Positions 51,619 to 61,103 of a stretch of 64,000 nucleotides of DNA are shown piece by piece. A program made the translations under genes and the position numbers. The DNA comes from Ignavibacteriaceae bacterium (lineage in GTDB: Bacteria; Bacteroidota; Ignavibacteria; Ignavibacteriales; Ignavibacteriaceae). The notes beneath the pieces are model-generated. The model was not told the DNA's origin, made no database searches, and was given only the letters and a program-made list of their open reading frames with translations. Within the stretch, counting starts at the first letter, position 1. Each line of letters begins with the position of its first letter. The DNA lies in contig WBUK01000009.1 in NCBI GenBank assembly GCA_008933765.1, forward strand, positions 78,800 through 142,799, read 5' to 3'.

Positions 51619-52578
51619 ATGTCCAACGGAAATTACCGTCCTGCCGGTTTCTCATTCATGTCGCCGGTGATAAAAAGTTTGTTAATCGCTAATTTTGCAG
51701 TCTTTTTTATAGAGCAGATGCTTGCAGGAATCACCTCCGGCGGTATGCCACTTGAAGTGAAGATTCTGCAAAATTTTGCATTATGGCCTCTCGATGCCGG
51801 TTTTCTGCCCTGGCAGTTACTAACCTATCAGTTCATGCACGCAAGTTTTGGTCATATTTTCTTCAATTTATTCTCTCTTTGGATGTTCGGAACGGAGATT
51901 GAGTACACACTTGGCTCAAAAAAATTTCTGATTTTTTATTTAACATCGGGAGTTGGCGCGGGTTTGCTGCACCTCTTAACCCCATATCTCGGAATGGGTG
52001 ACAGCCCCACCGTTGGTGCATCGGGTGCAATTTACGGCGTGATGATTGCTTTCGCGCTTTTCAATCCTGACAGATCCATCTATATCTACTTTCTTTTCCC
52101 GGTTAAGGCAAAGTATCTGATAGCTTTCTTAGTGATAATGGATTTAATGATGGTCAACAACGCCGCTTCCAATGTAGCACATTTAGCTCATATTGGCGGC
52201 GCAATAACCGGATTTTTGTTTCTCTTTTTCGACAAAGAAACCTGGTTTCCGTTTAAAGATAAACTACGCGGAGGTATAAGAGGGGGCGGTGGTTCAAGTT
52301 ACGGCTCTTTTGGCGGTGGTCATTTTTCGCATCAACAGCGTCCGGATAGTTCCGGAAAATCAGGTTTTTCATTCAATTTCAAAAATAAGAGTAATTCCTC
52401 CAAAATTGAAGATGCAAAGTTTACAGATATTTCCGATGATGATGAAATCAGTCAGGAGGTGATTGACAGTATTTTGGAAAAAATTACCAAATCAGGCTAC
52501 ACAAACCTCTCGCAAAAAGAGAAAGATATCCTCTTCAGAGCGAGCAAAAAAATGGCTAAGAAAGATAACGGCGGATAA
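51619..52578 (+). CDS. Rhomboid-family intramembrane serine protease
   Basis: I start at the ATG at 51619, which has GAAGGA six bases upstream; a GTG 27 bp earlier would lie inside a hairpin. The 319-residue protein has six membrane segments in its first 215 residues. Ser135 in GASGAIYG is the nucleophile, a histidine in AHLAHIGG is its partner, and Asn83 in HIFFNLFSLW fits the oxyanion site. The C-terminal 100 residues are soluble, with a Gly-rich linker and a small helical domain (EVIDSILEKITKSG). It cleaves membrane-protein segments; the substrate is unknown. Confidence 0.9.
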   Translation: MSNGNYRPAGFSFMSPVIKSLLIANFAVFFIEQMLAGITSGGMPLEVKILQNFALWPLDAGFLPWQLLTYQFMHASFGHIFFNLFSLWMFGTEIEYTLGSKKFLIFYLTSGVGAGLLHLLTPYLGMGDSPTVGASGAIYGVMIAFALFNPDRSIYIYFLFPVKAKYLIAFLVIMDLMMVNNAASNVAHLAHIGGAITGFLFLFFDKETWFPFKDKLRGGIRGGGGSSYGSFGGGHFSHQQRPDSSGKSGFSFNFKNKSNSSKIEDAKFTDISDDDEISQEVIDSILEKITKSGYTNLSQKEKDILFRASKKMAKKDNGG

Positions 52579-52580
52579 GA

Positions 52581-52683
52581 TGTTCATTAAAAAGATTACG
52601 GTTGTATTTCTTCCATTCTTCACCAATGTGTTTGAAACAATCGAAAGTAATGGTGTTCATTAAAATAATTATGGTTGCCTTTC
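52581..52683 (+). repeat. 73-bp-spaced direct repeat after the rhomboid gene
   Basis: tgttcattaaaa-gattacggttg at about 52581-52610 and tgttcattaaaataattatggttg at about 52654-52683 agree at most of 30 positions. Both are intergenic. Confidence 0.65.
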
Positions 52684-52716
52684 GATTCGAGATTGAAGCG
52701 TTTCTTTTAGAAACAG

Positions 52717-53043
52717 GTGAAAAAATTGGTTAAAAGAACCTTTGTTTTATTTTTCCTGATTTTTGGTTTTTTGGGGCTTCAATCATGTTCAAAAGAAAAG
52801 CACAGAATACCCGAAGATCAATTTTCCGATATTTATATTGAACTTCTCAGGGCTCAGGATTCACTCGGTACTGCTAAAATTATGATGGAACCCGCATTAG
52901 ATTCCATTCTTAAGAAACAGGGTGTAAGCCGCCCGTTATATGACTCGACAGTTCAATACTACATGAGCCACCCGGAAGATTTTCGTGATTTTATGAAGGA
53001 AATTCAGGAGAGGATACCAACACTTCGGGATACTTCCCGGTAA
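52717..53043 (+). CDS. DUF4296-like lipoprotein
   Basis: The 108-residue protein starts with GTG. Its lipoprotein signal (TFVLFFLIFGFLGLQSC) has the cysteine near residue 25. The mature domain (residues about 30-100) has the DUF4296 pattern: IPEDQFSDIYIELLRAQ, then LDSILKKQGVSRPLYDSTVQYYMSHPEDF. That domain is widespread in Bacteroidota and its function is unknown. It is the first gene after the rhomboid and is separated from it by about 140 bp that include a local repeat. Confidence 0.85.
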   Translation: MKKLVKRTFVLFFLIFGFLGLQSCSKEKHRIPEDQFSDIYIELLRAQDSLGTAKIMMEPALDSILKKQGVSRPLYDSTVQYYMSHPEDFRDFMKEIQERIPTLRDTSR

Positions 53044-53232
53044 GTTTCTTTTAAAGTATTTGGTTTGAGAAAAAAATCCGAAAAGGATTCAGACACTTCG
53101 GGATACGGTGCAGTAAGTTCTCTTCAATGCCGTTTTGTTTTATTGTCGATTATCTGATTTCAGTCAGTTAGTTTTGATTTTTATTCTTTGTTGCAGGACC
53201 CTCCCAATAAAAAACGAATAACTAAACCTTAT

Positions 53233-54717
53233 TTATTTCTCCGCTTTCATCAGCTCCCGTTTGCACTGATCTATCATAATCTGAATGTACATATCGGTGG
53301 GATTAATTTTTAAAACTTTCTCGTAAGCCTCTAAAGCAGCGGCGTAGTTTCTGTTATTCATGTGAGCGTCGCCCTCACTTTTAAGGGTAAGAAGTTCGGT
53401 GATAGTTGGTCGTTTCTGCTGTGGTTCCGGGCCGGTGCGTACCCTGTTTCTTTTAACGCCATCTTCACACTCAGATTTACAATAAAGCAGATATGGGTTA
53501 TCAGAGTCGCTGATCAAAAGTGCGGAGTACATTTCCAGCGCTTCTTCAAACTTTTTTTCGCTTCTTAGTTGGTTGGCTTGTTTCAGAATCTCTTCGTAAG
53601 CTTCTTTCTCGTAATTCTCTTTACCGTTTTCTGTTATCCCTTTTTCAGTTACGGATTCGCTGCTGACAAGTTGCTCAATTTCCCTGATGTAAACATCTAA
53701 TGAATGGTCACCCGGATTTTCCTTTTTCGCTTCGTTAAAATAGAGCAAAGCCTCCTGATATGAACCATCACTGAAAAGTTTTTCAGCGACCGAACGGGAA
53801 CTAAGTGGTCCGTCTTCCGACCTGAATGACCTGTCGGCATCTTGATTTTTTTTATTATCGATAATTCTGCTCTGTTTAATCATCATTTTATCGATCTGAT
53901 CATCGGCTAATTCAATGTTAATTTCTTCAAGCCCGAATCCGTTAATTTCTTCTTTCACCATTTTAGTTGGTGAAATCACGCTGATTACTTTCGGTTTTTG
54001 CCTGAAAGCAGTTGGCTGCTTTTTAAAATCTTTAACGCCGTATTTTTCGGCGAGTGCTTGCGCAGTCTGCACGGTTAATTCGGTATATCCGTCAGCCAGC
54101 GCCGTCAGTAATTCAAGTATATCCTTTCTTAAACTGTTGTTTTCAGATGTTAAATCGGTAATTTTTCCGTCAAAACTTTTGATTGTTTTATCGTATTTAA
54201 GTTTCAACATTTCGATTTTTTCATTAAACTCTCTCCCGACTTTTTCTTTCACTGCGTTAGTGAGGTTTTCCGCATCGGCTTGATCTATCTTATCAGATTT
54301 ATCCGGTTCAACCTGCGAAGTTAACTGTTCGAAAACCTCGGTCAGGATTTTCAGGTCGTTTTCGGCAAGTGTTCGGATGGTTTTGTTCGGTGACCTAAGA
54401 CCGAACGAGTAATCTTCTTTCAATTTTTCGAAAGCGGCTTTTAATGAGGCGGGGGAATTGTCGCCCCGGTCACGGAATAGTTTATACGCTTCACCGAAGG
54501 AAAGCGCCCCATCAACCGACACATCATTCAACAAAAGATGGTAAGCCTCTTTAACCGCTTTTTTGTTCTTTCGCAAACTTTCACGCAGGAACTTTGAGCC
54601 GGTGGCTTCAATCTGGCGGTTAATATCCTGTTCCAGTTTCTCAAAATTCTTCCGAATCAAGTCAGCATTAGTGGCGTCTTTAACTCCGAGAATATCACAA
54701 GCCTGAGAGTGATTCAT
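53233..54717 (-). CDS. Coiled-coil and TPR-repeat protein, unknown function
   Basis: The 494-residue soluble protein is highly charged. Its N-terminal 60 residues (SQACDILGVKDATNADLIRKNFEKL) resemble a J-domain-like helical start but lack the HPD motif, so co-chaperone activity is not indicated. A coiled coil runs about residues 165-210 (EKVGREFNEKIEMLKLKYDKTI). The C-terminal half has three or more TPR-like units, including YQEALLYFNEAKKENPGD, FEEALEMYSALLISD and YAAALEAYEKVLKINPTD. It is probably a scaffold or assembly factor. It stands alone, with the unknown 199-residue gene diverging from it. Confidence 0.7.
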   Translation of the reverse strand: MNHSQACDILGVKDATNADLIRKNFEKLEQDINRQIEATGSKFLRESLRKNKKAVKEAYHLLLNDVSVDGALSFGEAYKLFRDRGDNSPASLKAAFEKLKEDYSFGLRSPNKTIRTLAENDLKILTEVFEQLTSQVEPDKSDKIDQADAENLTNAVKEKVGREFNEKIEMLKLKYDKTIKSFDGKITDLTSENNSLRKDILELLTALADGYTELTVQTAQALAEKYGVKDFKKQPTAFRQKPKVISVISPTKMVKEEINGFGLEEINIELADDQIDKMMIKQSRIIDNKKNQDADRSFRSEDGPLSSRSVAEKLFSDGSYQEALLYFNEAKKENPGDHSLDVYIREIEQLVSSESVTEKGITENGKENYEKEAYEEILKQANQLRSEKKFEEALEMYSALLISDSDNPYLLYCKSECEDGVKRNRVRTGPEPQQKRPTITELLTLKSEGDAHMNNRNYAAALEAYEKVLKINPTDMYIQIMIDQCKRELMKAEK

Positions 54718-54854
54718 TAATTCGTTTAAAACCGTATGAAAAAGTGAAAATTAATAAACAATAAAAATAATGATTCAAATGTAAAGATAATTATGTAGAA
54801 AATTTTGGTAAATTTGTGATGAGCACAACGATTAATTAGCGCAAGGAGCAACGG

Positions 54855-55454
54855 ATGAAGCGGGCGAGTGTTTCACCGGGTAAAATCAGCAAAGAAATAA
54901 AGAACGGGTTGCGTGTTTTCACCGATCTGCGTGAAGCTGTTGCCCAAATGGATGAAAACAACCGGCGGTTTTATTACAACCCAAAAGTTACCGATTTGGG
55001 CCGGCTTTCTCCTGTTGAATTAAAAACGATTGAGCACCTGAAGTGTTGGTGTGAAGACTACCGGCATAACTACCCTCAGTTTCTTGCGACGCACGAAATA
55101 AGGTTTTGCTGCCGTCACATTGCAGAACAGATTGCCGAATTGAGTGTTCACCCGTTAATCCGACGGATTTTGGAAAATAAAGCGAGAAGAGGAGCCCGGG
55201 AAAGGTTTTCAGTTCTATCCGAAGTGCAGCCTGTTATTGTGGGGTTTCCTTCGTTGGATAAACTTGGGTGGGTGAATGTATATCACTATAATTCCGTTAA
55301 AGAGTTGGGGATAAGGTTCTCTTTTCATCTGTTCGAAAGGCGCTGGTCGTACGGAAGAAAACCGAAAGAGTACCGTGATATAGAGGTTCTGCTGGATGAC
55401 CTTTTTGAAGCTACACTGCTAAGACACAAAATATTGGATAACACTTCAAAATAA
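54855..55454 (+). CDS. Unknown 199-residue soluble protein
   Basis: No family recognised. The ATG has GGAG upstream (gcaaggagcaacgg). The protein is rich in charged and aromatic residues and has a central cysteine pair region (LKCWCEDYRHNYP and RFCCRHIAEQ, near residues 62-65 and 85-86) and an all-helical look up to residue 115. Strands follow (VQPVIVGFPS, VNVYHYNSVKELG). There is no signal peptide. Four cysteines in two close pairs might bind metal, but the spacing fits no finger I know. Its last four codons and stop lie in a 21-bp sequence duplicated 61 bp downstream, where the convergent YigZ gene ends. Confidence 0.65.
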   Translation: MKRASVSPGKISKEIKNGLRVFTDLREAVAQMDENNRRFYYNPKVTDLGRLSPVELKTIEHLKCWCEDYRHNYPQFLATHEIRFCCRHIAEQIAELSVHPLIRRILENKARRGARERFSVLSEVQPVIVGFPSLDKLGWVNVYHYNSVKELGIRFSFHLFERRWSYGRKPKEYRDIEVLLDDLFEATLLRHKILDNTSK

Positions 55455-55522
55455 TTTTCTTTGTTTGTTTCTTTTTGTGTGTTCTTTCAAATTTTACATT
55501 TACACTTCAAAATAATTTTCTT
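55441..55522. repeat. 21-bp exact direct repeat joining two convergent gene ends
   Basis: acacttcaaaataattttctt occurs at 55441-55461 and 55502-55522 (61-bp period). The first copy carries the end of the unknown plus-strand gene, including TAA. The second carries the end and TAA of the minus-strand YigZ gene. Confidence 0.9.
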
Positions 55523-56132
55523 CATTAAGTGGCAACACTTCCAAAACACCATTAGAAGAAGCATAAAGCCCGGAGGCTATTTTATGAGCGACTTCACTTT
55601 TTATCCAAGCCTCAATTTTCAGTCCAGTTGCATAATCTGATGAAATAATTTTCACATCGCTTCCTTCAAGCCCTCGGTAAAGGAATGATGAAAGCTCGTA
55701 TGGTGCGCTGAAATGAAATTTTTCAAATTTGTGAAGTGTAACCATTTCGGCTCTTTCTAAGGTTTCAATTGAAGTTTCGTAGTAAGCCTTCCCGAGGTTA
55801 CCAACACCAAGCTTGACACCGCCAAAATATCTGACAACAATTATGGCAAGATTGTTAAATCCTTTGTGCTCTATTGCATTCATAATCCTTATGCCCGCAG
55901 AGCCTGTTGGCTCGCCGTCATCGGAATATTTTTGATTGCCGTCAATCAGTTTATAGGCGGAACAGTGGTGCACGGCGTCATAATACTCTTTTCTGTAGCC
56001 CGCAAGAAGTTCATCAAACTGTAGGGCAGAATTTATCGGATGTGCAAAAGCGAGAAAGATTGATCCCTTCTCTTTATATTTGGTGTTCGCTTTATCTCGA
56101 ATTGTGGTAAAAACTTCCGGTTTTTCAGACAT
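55500..56132 (-). CDS. YigZ/IMPACT-family protein
   Basis: The 210-residue protein has the UPF0029/IMPACT N-terminal domain with KYKEKGSIFLAFAHPI, YDAVHHCSAYKL, DDGEPTGSAG and VVRYFGGVKLGVGNLGKAYY, which define YigZ. A C-terminal RRM-like subdomain (residues about 140-205) follows. IMPACT proteins link translation and stress in eukaryotes; the bacterial role is unknown. It is monocistronic and convergent with the unknown 199-residue gene; its final codons include the shared 21-bp repeat. Confidence 0.92.
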   Translation of the reverse strand: MSEKPEVFTTIRDKANTKYKEKGSIFLAFAHPINSALQFDELLAGYRKEYYDAVHHCSAYKLIDGNQKYSDDGEPTGSAGIRIMNAIEHKGFNNLAIIVVRYFGGVKLGVGNLGKAYYETSIETLERAEMVTLHKFEKFHFSAPYELSSFLYRGLEGSDVKIISSDYATGLKIEAWIKSEVAHKIASGLYASSNGVLEVLPLNEENYFEV

Positions 56133-56427
56133 CTTTTGTGTGTTATAAATAAAAATTATTAAAAAATTTGGGGACTAACTGAGTGCAAGCCATTTGGTTA
56201 ATTCTGTAAAAAAGAAATTAAATTATCAAAAAATTTGTTATTAATATAGATATTTTATTGATTTTTTTTGATTATATAAGGCAAATTAAAAAATCTTCAC
56301 AAAAAGCGGGAGTGGTTCTTCAAACCACCTAAAAAGAGAATAAACAGGATTCAGTAAAGATTGCACAAATTTTTCTGAACAATTTAGGGGACACAGATAA
56401 ATAAAGTACTTCAAAAACGGAAAGAAA
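56133..56427. other. Intergenic promoter region of uvrA
   Basis: 295 bp without genes between divergent yigZ-like and uvrA genes. AT-rich runs are present at 56210-56290. A small imperfect hairpin (gtggttcttcaaaccac) is at about 56314-56331. I see no LexA-type palindrome. Confidence 0.5.
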
Positions 56428-59235
56428 TTGTTTCACGACAAGATAATTGTTAAAGGTGCCAGAGAGCACAACCTCAAAAATATCGATATAGAGATACCCA
56501 GAAATTCCTTCACGGTTATCACCGGGCTTTCCGGTTCGGGTAAATCTTCATTAGCATTCGATACCATTTACGCAGAGGGACAGCGGAGATATATAGAATG
56601 TCTTTCGGCTTACGCCCGACAGTTCCTCGATATGTTGGAAAAACCGGATGTGGATCAGATCGAAGGATTAAGCCCCGCCATTTCAATTGAGCAGAAAGTA
56701 ACTTCGGGCAACCCCCGTTCAACCGTCGGCACGGTTACGGAAATCTACGATTATCTGCGTCTTCTCTACGCCCGCCTTGGGATTATAAAGTGTTATAACT
56801 GTGGTGCTTCGGTTCAAAAACAGAACATGGGACAGATTCTCGAAAGAATAAACCGTGAGTTTGAAGGGAAGAAAATTTCACTTTTTGCACCCGTGATTCG
56901 GGGTAGAAAGGGGCACTACCGCGAGCTTTTTGAAGAAATCGCTAAAGACGGCTTTCTGAAAGTCAGAACCGACGGTGAAGTTAGAGATATCACTACCGGC
57001 ATGCAGGTCGATCGCTACAAAATCCACAATATTGAGATTATGGTGGATAAATTTACACTTAAACCGGAAATTGCAGCCCGTTTGGAGTCATCCGTTGAAG
57101 TGGCGCTAAACTATGGCAGCGGTGTGATGATTGTGAACGACGGAAAAGAAGACCACATCTTCAGCAGACACCTCAGCTGCCCAAACTGTGGAATAGGATA
57201 CCAGGAACTTGCACCCAATTCTTTCTCTTTTAACTCGGCTTTTGGTGCCTGCCCCGATTGCGACGGGCTGGGGGAGAAAAAAGAATTCGATCTTAATCTT
57301 ATCATCCCCGACAGAAGCAAAGCGATCAATGAGGGAGGCATAGCCGCGATGGGTAAGCCGAGACCGATGTATTTTTTCAATCAGCTTGAAACCATCTCCA
57401 AGGTGCTTGGTTTTGATTTCGATACACCCATAAAAGACCTTCCGAAAAAAGTTTTGGATATTATCCTTAACGGCTCGGAAGAAAAATTTGAATTTTACTA
57501 CTCGTATGGCGGCAAAAAAGAGGTTTCTTACAAGCACCGTTTTTCCGGCGTGTTAAATTACATGCAAAACTATTTCACCTCCACATCTTCGGTTAAGGTG
57601 CGTGAGTGGGTCGAGTCGTACATGAATATTGCTAAGTGCCGCACCTGCGAGGGAGGGCGGCTGAAGAAAGAGTCGCTTTCTGTATTTTTTGGCGGTAAGA
57701 ACATAAGCGAAGTTACTGCGCTTTCAATAGTTGAATGTAAAGAATTTTTTGAAAAAGTGGAGCTTCACGGCAGGGATGCAATTGTTGCAAAGCCGATTTT
57801 GAAAGAGATAAACTCACGCCTCGATTTTTTACTTAATGTTGGTTTGGATTACCTGACGCTTTCCCGAGGTGCGCGGACGCTTTCGGGTGGTGAGTCGCAG
57901 CGAATTCGGTTGGCAACCCAGATTGGCACGCAGTTAGCAGGTGTGCTCTATGTTTTGGATGAGCCTTCAATCGGTTTGCACCAGCGGGATAATATTCGTC
58001 TGATCAACTCTTTGAAAATGTTGCGCGATTTGAACAACACGATAATTGTGGTTGAACACGATAAAGAGACGATTGAAAGCTCTGATTATTTAATTGACTT
58101 AGGCCCCGCTGCGGGTGAGCACGGTGGGGAAGTGGTGGCGATGGGTGAAACACTGTCGCTTCTTAAAAACAGTAAAATAGATCATTCTCTAACGCTTGAT
58201 TATCTCAGGAACAAAAGGTTTGTTTCGCCCCCAAAACAACGACGCGAAGGCAACGGGAAGCTGCTGACACTTCGCGGAGCACGGGGGAACAACCTGAAAT
58301 CAGTGGATGTTTCCATACCGCTCGGCAAGTTTGTGGTTGTAACCGGTGTAAGTGGTTCGGGTAAATCTTCGCTGATAAACGAAACTTTAGTGAAGCGCCT
58401 GATGAACCAAATTTACCGAACTAAAGATGTTCCGCTTCCTTTTGATTCTATCGAGGGTATGGAGCATATTGATAAAGTAATTGAAGTGGATCAGTCACCA
58501 ATTGGGCGGACACCTCGCTCGAACCCGGCAACCTACACCGGTTTATTCACATTTATCAGGGACTTATTTGCGCAGTTGCCCGAATCAAAAATCAGGGGTT
58601 ACCAGCCGGGCAGGTTCAGTTTCAATGTATCCGGCGGAAGGTGCGAGGCTTGCGGAGGCGATGGGCTGAAGAAAATTGAAATGAACTTCCTCCCCGATGT
58701 TTATGTGAAGTGTGATGTCTGCAATGGGCGGCGGTATAACCGGGAGACCCTTGAGGTGCTATATAAGAAAAAATCAATCGACGATGTTCTGGAAATGACC
58801 GTAACCGAGGCGCTTGAGTTCTTCGCCGATATGCCCCGCATTAAGAGGAAAATCCAGTCGATCTACGATGTAGGTTTAGGGTATATTAAACTTGGTCAGC
58901 AGGCGACAACCCTCTCAGGAGGTGAAGCGCAGCGCGTTAAACTTGCTACGGAATTAAGCAAAGTTTCAACGGGCAAAACGATTTATTTTATGGATGAACC
59001 AACAACGGGGCTGCACTTCGAGGATGTGAATGTGCTTCTGAAAGTTATTGAGAAGTTGGTTGATAAAGGGAACACTTTCGTTGTTGTTGAGCATAATCTG
59101 GATGTTATAAAAGCCGCAGACTGGATTATTGATCTGGGCCCCGGAGGAGGTGCTGCCGGCGGAAGGATAATCGCGGAAGGCACACCGGAAGCCGTAGCGA
59201 AAAACAAAAAAAGCGTTACGGGTAAGTTTTTGTAA
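56428..59235 (+). CDS. uvrA: Excinuclease ABC subunit A
   Basis: Recognises DNA lesions with UvrB in nucleotide excision repair. The 935-residue ATPase has two ABC modules: Walker [10 protein letters not shown] (residues about 33-41) and GVSGSGKSS (about 645), with [12 protein letters not shown] and [12 protein letters not shown] signatures. Zinc sites include CPNCGIGYQ with CPDCDG, and CEACGGDG with CDVCNG. I take the TTG at 56428 (VKGAREHNL follows, the standard UvrA start) with GGAAAG upstream. It is full length and ends in a strong bidirectional terminator against eno. Confidence 0.97.
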   Translation: MFHDKIIVKGAREHNLKNIDIEIPRNSFTVITGLSGSGKSSLAFDTIYAEGQRRYIECLSAYARQFLDMLEKPDVDQIEGLSPAISIEQKVTSGNPRSTVGTVTEIYDYLRLLYARLGIIKCYNCGASVQKQNMGQILERINREFEGKKISLFAPVIRGRKGHYRELFEEIAKDGFLKVRTDGEVRDITTGMQVDRYKIHNIEIMVDKFTLKPEIAARLESSVEVALNYGSGVMIVNDGKEDHIFSRHLSCPNCGIGYQELAPNSFSFNSAFGACPDCDGLGEKKEFDLNLIIPDRSKAINEGGIAAMGKPRPMYFFNQLETISKVLGFDFDTPIKDLPKKVLDIILNGSEEKFEFYYSYGGKKEVSYKHRFSGVLNYMQNYFTSTSSVKVREWVESYMNIAKCRTCEGGRLKKESLSVFFGGKNISEVTALSIVECKEFFEKVELHGRDAIVAKPILKEINSRLDFLLNVGLDYLTLSRGARTLSGGESQRIRLATQIGTQLAGVLYVLDEPSIGLHQRDNIRLINSLKMLRDLNNTIIVVEHDKETIESSDYLIDLGPAAGEHGGEVVAMGETLSLLKNSKIDHSLTLDYLRNKRFVSPPKQRREGNGKLLTLRGARGNNLKSVDVSIPLGKFVVVTGVSGSGKSSLINETLVKRLMNQIYRTKDVPLPFDSIEGMEHIDKVIEVDQSPIGRTPRSNPATYTGLFTFIRDLFAQLPESKIRGYQPGRFSFNVSGGRCEACGGDGLKKIEMNFLPDVYVKCDVCNGRRYNRETLEVLYKKKSIDDVLEMTVTEALEFFADMPRIKRKIQSIYDVGLGYIKLGQQATTLSGGEAQRVKLATELSKVSTGKTIYFMDEPTTGLHFEDVNVLLKVIEKLVDKGNTFVVVEHNLDVIKAADWIIDLGPGGGAAGGRIIAEGTPEAVAKNKKSVTGKFL

Positions 59236-59292
59236 AATATCTTAAAAAACTCAAAAGTTCATAAAAAGTCAAAAGGTTTTTAAACAAAAAAA

Positions 59293-59335
59293 GAGGCTGT
59301 CTCTGAGAATTTAATTTCAGAACAGCCTCACTAAT
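59293..59335. terminator. Bidirectional terminator between uvrA and eno
   Basis: The long stem gaggctgt-c-tctga pairs with tcaga-acagcctc around a gaatttaat loop, with A-rich and T-rich flanks. It fits convergent genes on both strands. Confidence 0.85.
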
Positions 59336-59406
59336 TTTTAAGGTAAGATTTGCTAATTAAACAGCCACTCGATAGCTGATAAATAAGTGTCAACCGGAGA
59401 ACAACC

Positions 59407-60800
<1,394 letters not shown>

Positions 60801-60883
60801 ATAAAAAAGAGGTGACGCCAAAATGGCTAAATCACACTTGTAAATATACGAAATTTGGGTTTCAATTTGCAGCCTTCTGTTAT

Positions 60884-60955
60884 CTTATTTGGCGCACCCC
60901 TTTGGATTTTCGCAGAGTACTTTTTCCTTATTTGGCGCACCCCTTTGGATTTTTT
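60884..60955. repeat. 27-bp exact direct repeat (43-bp period)
   Basis: cttatttggcgcacccctttggatttt appears at 60884 and 60927, exactly 43 bp apart. It lies in the 303-bp gap 60801-61103 between tRNA-Arg and the peptidase, which otherwise shows only AT-rich promoter-like sequence. Confidence 0.9.
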
Positions 60956-61103
60956 GCAAGCAATTGGTTTTATTAAAGGCTGCAATTAAGAACAGCAATT
61001 ATTCTTACGAATTTCCAAATTTCAATAAGAACTATAGCCTTTTATTTGGATTTTCCATAATTTAGATTTACAAAAATTATTAATTATAAAAAACGGCAAT
61101 ACC

